A stretch of 64,000 nucleotides of DNA from Nitrospira sp. (GTDB lineage Bacteria; Nitrospirota; Nitrospiria; Nitrospirales; Nitrospiraceae): the NCBI GenBank assembly GCA_029194675.1, contig JARFXP010000001.1, positions 434,001-498,000 of the forward strand. The letters are read 5' to 3'. This document shows positions 16,139-25,177 of this stretch, piece by piece. The position numbers and the translations under genes were made by a program. The notes under the pieces are model-generated. The model saw nothing but the letters and a program-made list of their open reading frames with translations. It was not told the DNA's origin and searched no databases. How positions within the stretch are numbered: position 1 is the stretch's first letter; the number at the start of each line of letters is the position of its first letter.

Positions 16139-18274
16139 TTAGTGGTTCCCTTTACCAGGTTTCTGGTTAGGGACCGTCCCTGGATTTTTCTGCGCGTCAG
16201 TCAGCTGGCCTTTCCAGGTTTTACAGTCCTTGGTGTTGCAGTTTTGCACCCATTGCTGCACCCAGCCGTTGTAGGCAACCGGAACCGCCAGGACACCCTG
16301 CCCGCCCATGCCCTTATTGCCGATTACCGTATCGTCCTGGACAGCCGACGCCGATCCAGCTAGCAACACGCGCCCGACTACCACAGCATCACTCGGATCG
16401 CCGTCCCCATTGGGATCCGGATCCACGACGATCATCGCGTTGCTGAACTTATTGGCAACATAGGCGTAGTACCCGCCCCCTGCCTTGGCGCCATATTGCA
16501 CACCATGGCAACCTGGATCACAATCCAACGTTTTCACGACCGTGTCTTCCTTTTGATTGACACTACCGTTCGGCAGTTTATGCCGGGTATCGACCACCGT
16601 AATGGTGGCGGTCAAGGTATTGGCCGTCACCATATTGGTTCCCTCCGGACTGACAGGCGTCTGAATCGGTAGGGCGCCGACAAACGAACAATCACGACCC
16701 GGTACCCCTGGCGCTTGGTACAATGGGCCGCCAGGGCAACCTCCAACTGGATCGTACTTTTCGATCAAATTAATCTTCTTAATCTCCATGTTAGTGGCCA
16801 TATCTATAACCGATATGGTGTTATCAAGAAAATTGGCCACATAATATTTGCTCGAATCCGGCATCATGCCCGTGGCAATTGGGACAGCTCCCGTATTAAT
16901 TGTTTTCTCGATTGCCCCGCCTGGAAAATTATACACCGTTGAGGTGCCCACATTTTCATTGGGCGTCACCATTTTGTTTCCGTCAGCGCTCATCCAATGC
17001 CCATGAGGATGCGTGGAGTGAACAATGTCTCCGTCTGGAACCAACATGTCGTTTCTCATCGGGATGTCAGTAATGAAGACATTCTTATTTGCGAGCGTGT
17101 CAAACTCCCGCACGTTATTGCCACCGTTCTGTGCCACATGCACGAGATCGTTGTTAGTTCTCGTCATCACATGTGAGGGAGCGGGCCCCGCGTTCAGTTC
17201 ACGGATGAACGCGCCGGTCGTTCTATCAAACACCGCCAATCTCTCGTCGAACCATTGGGTCTGATAGATGACTTCTTGATTTTTATCCGTCCACATGTTG
17301 TGAGGATGGTTCATATTGCGCGCTGGGAGTGCAATCTTCTTCGTGAGCGTCCAATCCGTTCCGTTGACAGCCGTCGCCATCCCCGGCTTCGACTTCCCCG
17401 CCGTCAATTCAAACTGGGTGTTAACCCAGATTTCACCCACCGCTGGTGTGGTTGGGTTATGCAATTGAGTCTTTGGATTGACTGGGGCCGACTGCAGGAG
17501 CGTATTGAGATTCGGAACCGGGACCTTAGGTGGAGGACTATTCGGATTCGGCCTCGCAGCGTACGCAATCACCGGGACAGGAGGATACTTTGGTTGCCAG
17601 TTGGAGCTATTGTAATCCTTCCAATTACCCGGGTTCGTGATCATGAAGTCGGTTTTCACCAGGCGAAGCGCCAAATCGCTGGCTGTCGGAATCTCAATGC
17701 CGTTCACCAGCGTAATCGTTTTACCGAGATCCAATCCTATGGGCCCCAAGCCTATTTGCTGCAAGACATTATTCGGGTCATCCAATGTCGTAGCGGGATC
17801 ATCCACGATGACGGTCGCAAACATGTAGACATGGATGTCACAGATGAAGACATACAGGCCTGGCGTATTCAATTGCACTTCGTTTTTCCCATCCGTTACC
17901 GGGTGGAGAAAATCGATAGCGGTCTTGAATGGGTGGGAAGGTGAAAATGGTATGTCCTTATCGTGTGTGGCACCCGTGGGCCACAGCAAGCTCAACGCCG
18001 TATGGATCGTGCTGGCTTCTCCGCCCACCGAGGAAAACCCCACCGTTTCTCCAGGGGCAATGACGGCGAGGGATCGCTGTTCAAGTGTGTTGAGGGCTGC
18101 GACTCGCGGCACACACCCGATTGATGCCGAGTTGGCAGTGTTCGAACAGGTAAAAAAGTTTCCCGGTCTGTCTCCGGCCTCGAATGTGATGGTCGGTGCT
18201 GCTTGGGCCACGCCGGCCGTTCCCCATCCCACCAGCATACTGAGTATCGCCAATAAGAGCAGTCGCATGTTCAT
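16139..18274 (-). CDS. Cupredoxin-domain plus beta-propeller secreted protein
   Basis: A 711-residue exported protein. The ATG at 18274 follows AAGGAAGGCGTT, and a signal peptide ends near VAQA. An N-terminal cupredoxin domain shows a STIHTAL histidine and the type-1 copper loop ICDIHVYM (C-x2-H-x2-M). The rest is a YncE-like seven-bladed propeller with blades such as YYVANFLDNTISVIDMATN and TPNENVGTSTVYNF. It is downstream of, and probably co-transcribed with, a multicopper oxidase. Electron transfer to or from that oxidase is a reasonable inference; the substrate is unknown. Confidence 0.8.
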   Translation of the reverse strand: MNMRLLLLAILSMLVGWGTAGVAQAAPTITFEAGDRPGNFFTCSNTANSASIGCVPRVAALNTLEQRSLAVIAPGETVGFSSVGGEASTIHTALSLLWPTGATHDKDIPFSPSHPFKTAIDFLHPVTDGKNEVQLNTPGLYVFICDIHVYMFATVIVDDPATTLDDPNNVLQQIGLGPIGLDLGKTITLVNGIEIPTASDLALRLVKTDFMITNPGNWKDYNSSNWQPKYPPVPVIAYAARPNPNSPPPKVPVPNLNTLLQSAPVNPKTQLHNPTTPAVGEIWVNTQFELTAGKSKPGMATAVNGTDWTLTKKIALPARNMNHPHNMWTDKNQEVIYQTQWFDERLAVFDRTTGAFIRELNAGPAPSHVMTRTNNDLVHVAQNGGNNVREFDTLANKNVFITDIPMRNDMLVPDGDIVHSTHPHGHWMSADGNKMVTPNENVGTSTVYNFPGGAIEKTINTGAVPIATGMMPDSSKYYVANFLDNTISVIDMATNMEIKKINLIEKYDPVGGCPGGPLYQAPGVPGRDCSFVGALPIQTPVSPEGTNMVTANTLTATITVVDTRHKLPNGSVNQKEDTVVKTLDCDPGCHGVQYGAKAGGGYYAYVANKFSNAMIVVDPDPNGDGDPSDAVVVGRVLLAGSASAVQDDTVIGNKGMGGQGVLAVPVAYNGWVQQWVQNCNTKDCKTWKGQLTDAQKNPGTVPNQKPGKGNH

Positions 18275-18297
18275 AACGCCTTCCTTTACGGTTTTGC

Positions 18298-18326
18298 CCT
18301 GTGTGAACAGCTGCTGTTCACACAGG
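18298..18326 (-). other. Perfect intercistronic hairpin
   Basis: CCTGTGTGAACAG, a three-base loop, and the exact complement make a 13-base-pair stem between the multicopper oxidase stop and the ribosome binding site of the next gene. No T run follows on the minus strand, so it is more likely an mRNA processing or stability element, or a weak attenuator, than a full terminator. Confidence 0.6.
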
Positions 18327-18345
18327 ACCTTCGTTTCCATGAATT

Positions 18346-20349
18346 CTACTTCTTGTGGACGTGAAGCTCCGACATCATGCCGAACGTGGCATGAGGAAGG
18401 ATGTGGCAATGGAACAGCCACCGACCCAGCCCTCCCCCTGCAGACTTGTTCATCGTCGGCCGGTCGACCAAGGAGACCCGGAACGTGAGGGTAGAAAACG
18501 CAGGCACATCCAGGATGTCCAGAAACTCATTATACGGGAAGCTGTAGGATCCTCCTCCTATTGAGGATGTCAGGCTCTTCGGCTGAAACGAAAACCCGTG
18601 CAAATGAAACGGATGGTGCGCCCCCGTCGTATTGGTCACCATCAGCTCCATCGTATTGGCGAGGGCTGCATGACGGGCTGATGCCAGATAAAAAGGATTG
18701 CCGGAGCTTTGCATACCATCTTTCCCGAGGCCTGTGAAGTCACGCGGCATCGGAACCCCGTCAATAGACCCCTCAAACGCACCGCTGTTGGCCCAGAACG
18801 TCAGCTGGATATCTGGATTCGTTGACCCGTTTTCACTGCCTTTAAGGTCAAGATTACCCGTTAATGTATCGAGCGGCAGGACAGCCCCCCCAGTGCCCGC
18901 AAGCAGAGCCCTACCGGCCCAAATGGAGTACGCAGGGTTCAAAGAATCAATCACGTTCAGATGCATCACCGGCACCGTCGGAGTCCACGACCATGTGTCG
19001 AGCACTCGCTGATAATCCTGCTGCCAGAGGGTGAGCACGCCCGAGGCGTCCGGCGGAATTGCCGCCACCACATCCGCACGACCTGCGGGCGGAACCAGAA
19101 TTTCGCCCTGCCCATATTTCGTATCGAAACCACTCACAGTGCCCCCCTCCACAATCGCGTTGTTGAGCAGCCCCCCTTGTCCACCGATTCGAACCAGATT
19201 GATTTGCGTCGTCCCAGCACCGCTGCCAGCCGTCAACCGAAGACGCATGTACCGGACCGGCGAGGGATTCACAATCTGCAGCCGCAGTCCCTGACCGGCC
19301 TTGACGTCAAGCGTCTTCGCGTCGCTATCAAGATCACCTACGGTCCATACGCCTGACTCATCAATCGTCAGGCTCCTCCCACCGACATTGACGCCGTTGG
19401 TCAGGACCGTAAACCCTTCACTCATACGACCAGTCAAACTGGGAGATTGAATGTTCGGAACGTCTCCGGCACCGTATAAATACGGTGTATACACTCCATT
19501 TGCATTAAGCGGATAGTCCTCGCAGAGAATGCTGGGGGATTGAGTCAAATCATGATTTGAGTAGTTGATCTGCCACTTGTTCAAGCCAGTCGAGTCTATG
19601 CCACTGACGTGCGGCAGACCGTCAGCATAAGTGGCCGGGTTGTACCCAGCAGCTTTACAGACCGTGATGTCGCTGAGCACCAGCGTCTTGGTTTGATCTG
19701 CCGATGGGATGACCCCACCCCGGAGGCCTTGCTCATATCCCTTATTATCTTCAATAATGATCGACCCGTAGAGCCCTTTGGCCACTTGGTTAGTCGACGA
19801 GTGGTGATGGGGGTGGTACCAGAAGATCCCCGGCCGGCTGACGATGAAATCGTAATCGAACGTACCCCCTGGAGCCACTGCATGCTGTGTCACTTCCGTG
19901 CCATCGCTTTGATTGTTCAACTCGATGCCATGCCAGTGAATACCTGACACATTCGCCTCTGGCGTCAAACCTGACTTATTGAGGTTATTCACAAAATGCA
20001 CGATGACCCGGTTTCCTACCTTGAGCCGAAACTCCGGACCAGGTATGGCGGCCTGAGTACAATTGGTTAAGCCAGCGTTTGAACAGCTCTTAAACGCCAT
20101 CGCGTTCGCCGTCACCCCATTGCCAATATTGACAGTTGCCTCGTCTGCCACAATATATGTCTCGACGATGTTGGGATCGGGGTTACCGTCGAGCACCTGC
20201 GGAACCTCATACGGCCCAACTCCCGTTGTGGCCTGCGCCGATTCGTTGCCGGACAGGCACAGCATGATCCCCAAGACCCCGGCGAGACATGTTTTCCAAC
20301 TGCTACACATCACGTTTTTCGCAAAACTGCCCGATACATCTTGCGCCAT
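18346..20349 (-). CDS. Multicopper oxidase
   Basis: A 667-residue exported three-domain multicopper oxidase. All four copper-binding strings are present: HWHG, WYHPHHH, HPFHLHG and HCHILPHATFGMM, the last holding the type-1 Cys, His and Met ligands. The ATG at 20349 with GGGAGATG upstream is chosen over a TTG at 20376. Such enzymes oxidise phenols or metal ions (Cu+, Fe2+, Mn2+) with O2. The partner gene downstream encodes a cupredoxin/propeller protein. The natural substrate cannot be read from the sequence. Confidence 0.9.
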   Translation of the reverse strand: MAQDVSGSFAKNVMCSSWKTCLAGVLGIMLCLSGNESAQATTGVGPYEVPQVLDGNPDPNIVETYIVADEATVNIGNGVTANAMAFKSCSNAGLTNCTQAAIPGPEFRLKVGNRVIVHFVNNLNKSGLTPEANVSGIHWHGIELNNQSDGTEVTQHAVAPGGTFDYDFIVSRPGIFWYHPHHHSSTNQVAKGLYGSIIIEDNKGYEQGLRGGVIPSADQTKTLVLSDITVCKAAGYNPATYADGLPHVSGIDSTGLNKWQINYSNHDLTQSPSILCEDYPLNANGVYTPYLYGAGDVPNIQSPSLTGRMSEGFTVLTNGVNVGGRSLTIDESGVWTVGDLDSDAKTLDVKAGQGLRLQIVNPSPVRYMRLRLTAGSGAGTTQINLVRIGGQGGLLNNAIVEGGTVSGFDTKYGQGEILVPPAGRADVVAAIPPDASGVLTLWQQDYQRVLDTWSWTPTVPVMHLNVIDSLNPAYSIWAGRALLAGTGGAVLPLDTLTGNLDLKGSENGSTNPDIQLTFWANSGAFEGSIDGVPMPRDFTGLGKDGMQSSGNPFYLASARHAALANTMELMVTNTTGAHHPFHLHGFSFQPKSLTSSIGGGSYSFPYNEFLDILDVPAFSTLTFRVSLVDRPTMNKSAGGGLGRWLFHCHILPHATFGMMSELHVHKK

Positions 20350-20901
20350 AGTACATCTCCCTAGTGTTATGACCAACGATCCGCATGATATTGCAAATAA
20401 ACTTTAAGCTCTCAAGCGTCGCCCACATCAAATCAGTGACCCGGCTTATCGCTGACGCTGAACCGCACGATGGGTCAGCGCAAAAGTCATTCAGAAACCT
20501 TGTTGCTTGAAGTGATGACCAATGGGGGGCTTGTCTATCCTGATTCGATCCTGAGGTTGATTGATCGGCGTCGATACGATGCCAGTTTCATTCCAGGAAT
20601 CTTCAGTTGAACTGGGAGCGCCTTCCCTCAATGCATGAATTGCAAAAAGTGAACGTAGACGCGATGGGAAAAGCTCTCTGAGGCACTAAGTAGTCAATGG
20701 GCTGGTCACTTCCAACGAGGGTAAACACACCTCATCAAGAAAATGTATCTAAATAGATTCAGTATCTAATTCGATTCACGTCATCAGGACAGGAGGCTTG
20801 TGTATAGAGAGTGCGAGAAAGAAAGGGCACTAGAAAATATTCGTAATCGTCATGGAAAATCGGCTAACATAGCCCGGCGGTTGCCTAGGGGAAGGCCCTT
20901 C
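20350..20901. other. Divergent intergenic region
   Basis: About 550 bases between the divergent multicopper oxidase and binding-protein genes. It should carry the promoters of both. A tandem 17-base repeat lies at 20745-20778. An open frame from 20800 leads in frame into the binding-protein gene but is probably leader sequence. Confidence 0.5.
20745..20778. promoter_or_regulatory. Tandem 17-bp repeat, candidate operator
   Basis: GTATCTAAATAGATTCA is followed at once by GTATCTAATTCGATTCA (15 of 17 identical). The first copy contains the inverted repeat ATCTA-AA-TAGAT. The site lies about 125 bases upstream of the binding-protein/kinase operon. Adjacent phased copies suggest cooperative binding by a regulator, which is not identified. 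Confidence 0.45.
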
Positions 20902-21675
20902 ATGCGGCCAACTTTCTTCGTTCTCTCTCTCTTCTTGTTCACAAGCCTATCCGGCACCGCGGGCGCCACAGAAATTGCCGTCCTCAAATCGGCCGGTCTC
21001 CTATACTCTGAACAACCCGTGGTCGGGTTTAAGGCGGGACTCCCTGCAACCACATCGATCAAGGAATATAACCTCAACGGCCAACTTGCAGAAGGACGGC
21101 AAATCGCCAAGTCTTTGCGAGCCTCTCCCCCCGATTTGATCTTCCCCGTCGGTCTGAAGGCTGCGATGGCCGCCAAGCTGGAGATTTTCGATCAGCCGGT
21201 GGTGTTCTGCATGGTGCTCAACCCGGAAGCCCATGGGCTCCCTGCCCCTAACATGATAGGAATTGCTGTCCAGCTGCCTGCAGCGACACAACTCGCGGCG
21301 CTTCGCGCCGTCATACCGAATCGCAATCGCGTCGGGGTTCTCTATGACGAAGAGCGAAACGGTGACTTTATCCGTCAGGCACATCGGGCAGCCGAACAAC
21401 AGGGGTTGGAGCTCCTCGCGGTCGCAGTTCAGCGCCAAGCAGTGGGACAGCAGGCGGCTCATATTGCGCTCGCTCGTCTTAGCGGACAACACGCGTTAGT
21501 CGGTGTGCTCCAGACTCCCAAGAGCTCTCAATTGGCGCTGAACTTGAACTCCGCAGAGCACGTCGGCCTCGCTCTGCCCCCAGAGGTGATAGGTATGGCC
21601 GGTCACCTGTTCGAAGGGCCGGGAGCACCGGCCCAAGAATCGGGCCAAGAGGGCCATTCCGATTTGATCCCCTAG
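20902..21675 (+). CDS. ABC-type periplasmic binding protein, shortened
   Basis: A 257-residue exported protein of the ABC_sub_bind type (YSEQPVVGFKAGL, LIFPVGLKAAMAAK, VGVLYDEERNGDF). The ATG at 20902 begins a clear signal peptide. The family is usually about 310-330 residues. Here the sequence passes from SGQHALVGVLQTP straight to LALNLNSAEHVGLALPPEVI, which is normally the far C-terminal end, so the middle of the second lobe appears deleted in frame. It lies five bases before a histidine kinase gene and probably serves, or served, as its periplasmic sensor. Confidence 0.75.
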   Translation: MRPTFFVLSLFLFTSLSGTAGATEIAVLKSAGLLYSEQPVVGFKAGLPATTSIKEYNLNGQLAEGRQIAKSLRASPPDLIFPVGLKAAMAAKLEIFDQPVVFCMVLNPEAHGLPAPNMIGIAVQLPAATQLAALRAVIPNRNRVGVLYDEERNGDFIRQAHRAAEQQGLELLAVAVQRQAVGQQAAHIALARLSGQHALVGVLQTPKSSQLALNLNSAEHVGLALPPEVIGMAGHLFEGPGAPAQESGQEGHSDLIP

Positions 21676-21680
21676 ACAGC

Positions 21681-23486
21681 ATGGCTTTCCCAACGGTTGA
21701 TACGGCTATGGTTGAACCGGCACAGACATCCCTACCATTCTCGATCACGCTCGGAGCGAAGCTCACCCTCAGTACGGCCTCCATTCTGGTTGCCGCCGGC
21801 CTCTTGTTAGGCTGGTTGTTTATCCAACAACAAGTGCGATCGGCTGCTGAAAACTTGGTGCAAAGTGGAACGCTGCTCGCGCAACATCTGGCAGGCATGG
21901 GGCGATTCAGTATCGTTGCCGGCGATACCCATCGGCTGGATCAACTCATCCAGGAGATTCTCGTCGTCAGACCGGTGGCGTATGTGGCGATCGTGTCTTG
22001 GGGCGGTGAGCTCCAAGCCGGCTCGGGAAAAGACGAGTGGCAACAGCAATTTTTCGCTCAACCGGCAGGCAAGCACCAGTTTTCGGTGACGAAATTGGTC
22101 CAGCCCCGCCGGCTCGCCGCCGCTATGAACGAGCCGCTCGTCACCGGGATTTGGCTCGCCGGCACCGGACCGGTTCTTCGATCGACCATCGAATTTACCC
22201 CGGGAGAATTGCTGAGCCTCATGGGAGGTTCGGACCTCCCGATCTTTTACGACCTGCTGGTCCAGATGCCGCGTCACCCTCGCGCAACCGTATGGGATCC
22301 TGCCCTGCACCTCACGCTGGAGGAGCAGTCGGATATGCCGGAAGGCCCCGCCGTTCTTCAGTCTGTGGCTCCCGCACTTGTGCAGATCGGGCTTTCGACG
22401 TCAGACCTTCAGCATGTCCTGCGTCGGTTGTTGTGGCAAACGATGCTCATTAGGCTGAGCACACTGGCAGGGGTATTAGGTATCATCGCCCTGCTGGCGC
22501 GCCGAATTACCATTCCATTGCAAGGGCTCACCGCCGCAGCGACCAAACTTGCCGATGGGGAACCGGTACCGACTCTGGCCATACGCACACACGATGAAAT
22601 CGGAACCCTGATACAGGTCTTCAACACCATGACCGCGACGTTGCAATCCCGCGAGCACGAGTTGCGCGAACTGACTCACACCCTGGAAGACCGCGTTGAA
22701 ACCCGCACAATGGAGCTTGCCGCCGCCAACGTCAAACTGCGGGAGCTCGACCGACGCAAGTCGATTTTCGTCTCCACGGCCTCACACGAATTGCGTACGC
22801 CTTTGACGTCGATGAAAGTCGACCTGGCCAATCTGCGGGATGGGATAGATGGAGCCGTCACCGACGATCAGCGACGATCGCTTGTGCGCGTGGAAGCCAA
22901 CCTCTCACGCCTTCGGACCTTGATCGATGACCTGCTGGATCTCTCCCAAATCGAGATGGGCCGAACCACTGTCCGCTTGGAACCGGTGGCGCTCGGGAAC
23001 GTGATCTCCAAAACCGTCGAAGAGCTTCGCCCCTTCAGTTCCGAACGCCGCGTGAGCTTCGCGATCTCGCTCCCGTCCGATCTGCCCCTGGTCCGTGCCG
23101 ACCCCGACAAATTGCGACAGATCCTCCTCAATCTCCTCCACAATGCGGTCAAATTCGCACCGGTAGACACGATCGTCGATCTGACCGTCACGAGAATATT
23201 CGCCGATGAAATCCGGGTCTCCGTGTGCGATGTCGGGCCCGGCATCGCCCCGGAAGATGCGGACAAGATTTTCCAGCCGTTCTATCGCGCGCCCACCATA
23301 CGCAAGCGGACCAAGGGAGCAGGGCTTGGACTGGGCATCGCCAAGTTATTGGTCGAGCTGCATCAAGGGCGCCTGTGGGTTGAGACAAAACTGAACCGAG
23401 GCAGCTGTTTTTCGTTTACGCTGCACGCGGTCACACCGCCACGATTGGCCTCGGCAGAGCTCCCATCAGACCATCAACTTGCCTAA
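21681..23486 (+). CDS. Membrane sensor histidine kinase
   Basis: A 601-residue kinase. A first membrane helix lies near residues 30-50 (STASILVAAGLLLGWLFI), followed by a periplasmic sensor region and a second helix near 250-270. Next come a HAMP domain (ITIPLQGLTAAATKLADGE), HisKA with SHELRTPLTSMK, and an ATPase domain with N-box LLNLLHNAVKFAP and glycine boxes DVGPGI and GAGLGLG. Its translation is probably coupled to the preceding binding protein. The convergent NtrC-type regulator at 23695 is the likely partner. Confidence 0.9.
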   Translation: MAFPTVDTAMVEPAQTSLPFSITLGAKLTLSTASILVAAGLLLGWLFIQQQVRSAAENLVQSGTLLAQHLAGMGRFSIVAGDTHRLDQLIQEILVVRPVAYVAIVSWGGELQAGSGKDEWQQQFFAQPAGKHQFSVTKLVQPRRLAAAMNEPLVTGIWLAGTGPVLRSTIEFTPGELLSLMGGSDLPIFYDLLVQMPRHPRATVWDPALHLTLEEQSDMPEGPAVLQSVAPALVQIGLSTSDLQHVLRRLLWQTMLIRLSTLAGVLGIIALLARRITIPLQGLTAAATKLADGEPVPTLAIRTHDEIGTLIQVFNTMTATLQSREHELRELTHTLEDRVETRTMELAAANVKLRELDRRKSIFVSTASHELRTPLTSMKVDLANLRDGIDGAVTDDQRRSLVRVEANLSRLRTLIDDLLDLSQIEMGRTTVRLEPVALGNVISKTVEELRPFSSERRVSFAISLPSDLPLVRADPDKLRQILLNLLHNAVKFAPVDTIVDLTVTRIFADEIRVSVCDVGPGIAPEDADKIFQPFYRAPTIRKRTKGAGLGLGIAKLLVELHQGRLWVETKLNRGSCFSFTLHAVTPPRLASAELPSDHQLA

Positions 23487-23551
23487 ATTCTCAGCGTTGC
23501 ATAACCGTCAATTTGAGAACATCACATTCTAGCAGGTTGCAGAGAACCCCT

Positions 23552-23640
23552 CCGTTCACCCTTCGACCGGCTCAGGGCGATCGGATATGCCGCTAAAAAC
23601 ATCTTACTTCTCGTTCGTGCTGAGCTTGTCGAAGCACGGT
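23552..23640. repeat. Inverted intergenic repeat between convergent genes
   Basis: The arms CCCTTCGACCGGCTCAGGG and GCTGAGCTTGTCGAAGCACGG are imperfect inverted copies separated by about 30 bases. It resembles a widespread family of intergenic hairpins with CTTCGAC...GCTCAG arms. It may act as a bidirectional terminator between the kinase and regulator genes. Confidence 0.6.
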
Positions 23641-23694
23641 CATAGGGGGGTGAAATGACTTTAGAAGAAAAGGTCTCAGCAGCTCTCTGCGCAG

Positions 23695-25086
23695 TTATAT
23701 GGAAGGAGGCTTGGCAGATACACCTCTCTGCCTGATGAGCCTCGTTAGATAGGTGCGTTGCAGCCCGAGAAGTTCGGCTGCCTTGGTTTGATTCCATCCC
23801 GCTCGGCGCAACCCTTCCTCAATAACTTTCCGGCTGTACTGCTCCATCACCGCATGGTAGTTCAGACTATCGTCTTCCGCAAAGTCCGCTTCCACCGGCA
23901 GCTTTCGCCTGACCTTGATCCCGAGATGTTCCGGTTCAATACAGTCATCGGGGCAGAGTGCGATGGCCCGCACCAGAACGTTTTCCAACTCACGCACGTT
24001 TCCAGGCCAGTGATACTCGCGAATCAGCTCCAGGGCATCTTCGCTCACCGCGAAAGGACGACGACCCATGGTAGCCCCATGTCGCCGAACAAAATGATCC
24101 ACCAATCCCGGCAGATCCTCCGGTCGTTTCCGCAAAGGAGGCAACGTAAGCGAGATGACATTCAGGCGATAGAACAAATCCTGCCGGAACAGTCCCTCCT
24201 GAATGGCCTCTTTCAGATCCTTGTTCGTCGCCGCGACAAAACGCACATTGGTGCGTATGGGTTGAACGCCGCCGACACGGTAGAATTCCTGATCCTGCAG
24301 CAGGCGAAGCAGACGGGTCTGAAGTCCCGCCGGCATGTCGCCGATCTCATCGAGAAACACGGTGCCGCCTTCCGCTGATTCGATTTTGCCCGGTTCGCGC
24401 CTCACCGCTCCGGTGTAGGCGCCTTTCTCGTGTCCGAATAGCTCGTTTTCCAATAAGCTCTCGGGTAAAGCCCCGCAGTGCACGACGACAAACGGCTTCG
24501 AGGCTCGTGGGCTCCACCGATGCAGCGCGCGTGCTATCACCTCTTTGCCCACCCCTGTTTCACCCAGTAACAGCACCGTGGCGGAAGAGTCGGCTACTCG
24601 CCGCGCTGTCTCAAGTAGTTCAATCATGCGTGGGCTCTGTCCGATCACATGCTCATACCGTCCTCCCACTTCCGTTTGTAGGAGACCAATCTGACGCGTG
24701 AGAGCCATCTGTGCCGTGGCCTTCTCAATCACGATGGAGAGGTAATCGGGCTCAAACGGCTTCGTCAGAAAATCGCACGCCCCAAGCCGCATCGCCTCCA
24801 CAGCCCGATCGATCGTCCCGAACGCCGTGATGACGATCACTTCCGGGACAATCTGAGGTGGAATGCCGGAACGTTTCTCAGCAAGCTGTTTGAGGACATC
24901 GAGTCCGCTGAGATCCGGCAATTCGATGTCGAGCAGCATCAGATCAGGAGCCTCCTCCGTCGCCAGTCTGAGCGCCCGTTCGCCATCCTCGGCCGTGAGC
25001 ACCTCATGCCCCATCCAGGTCAAACGCTTCTTGAGGGCGTTGAGAATATCTTGATCATCATCGACAATGAGGATACGTGCCTGCAT
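23695..25086 (-). CDS. NtrC-family sigma-54-dependent response regulator
   Basis: A 463-residue regulator starting at ATG 25086. The receiver domain has phospho-acceptor Asp53 (LMLLDIELPD) and conserved Lys (FLTKPF). The AAA+ domain has Walker A GETGVGKE, the sigma-54 contact loop as GAYTGA, Walker B VFLDEIGDM and GNVRELEN. A Fis-type helix-turn-helix ends the protein (NQTKAAELLGLQRTYLTRLI). It is convergent with the sensor kinase gene, its likely partner. Targets would have -24/-12 promoters; none was identified confidently here. Confidence 0.92.
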   Translation of the reverse strand: MQARILIVDDDQDILNALKKRLTWMGHEVLTAEDGERALRLATEEAPDLMLLDIELPDLSGLDVLKQLAEKRSGIPPQIVPEVIVITAFGTIDRAVEAMRLGACDFLTKPFEPDYLSIVIEKATAQMALTRQIGLLQTEVGGRYEHVIGQSPRMIELLETARRVADSSATVLLLGETGVGKEVIARALHRWSPRASKPFVVVHCGALPESLLENELFGHEKGAYTGAVRREPGKIESAEGGTVFLDEIGDMPAGLQTRLLRLLQDQEFYRVGGVQPIRTNVRFVAATNKDLKEAIQEGLFRQDLFYRLNVISLTLPPLRKRPEDLPGLVDHFVRRHGATMGRRPFAVSEDALELIREYHWPGNVRELENVLVRAIALCPDDCIEPEHLGIKVRRKLPVEADFAEDDSLNYHAVMEQYSRKVIEEGLRRAGWNQTKAAELLGLQRTYLTRLIRQRGVSAKPPSI

Positions 25087-25177
25087 CAGACACCCTGAGG
25101 GAGGATTCGTGACTGGTAATTGTAGTGGAAGACGGGACTGAAGCGAAAGTGCGCTGGTTACCGGCCTCAAGCAAACA

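Noticed and set aside
16500-16540. Possible heme c site (C-x3-C-H) in the propeller protein
   Set aside because: The motif reads CDPGCH, not C-x2-C-H, and occurs alone in a protein with a copper domain and no other heme signs.
17255-17944. A 229-codon plus-strand open frame
   Set aside because: It is antisense to the cupredoxin/propeller gene, a consequence of codon bias.
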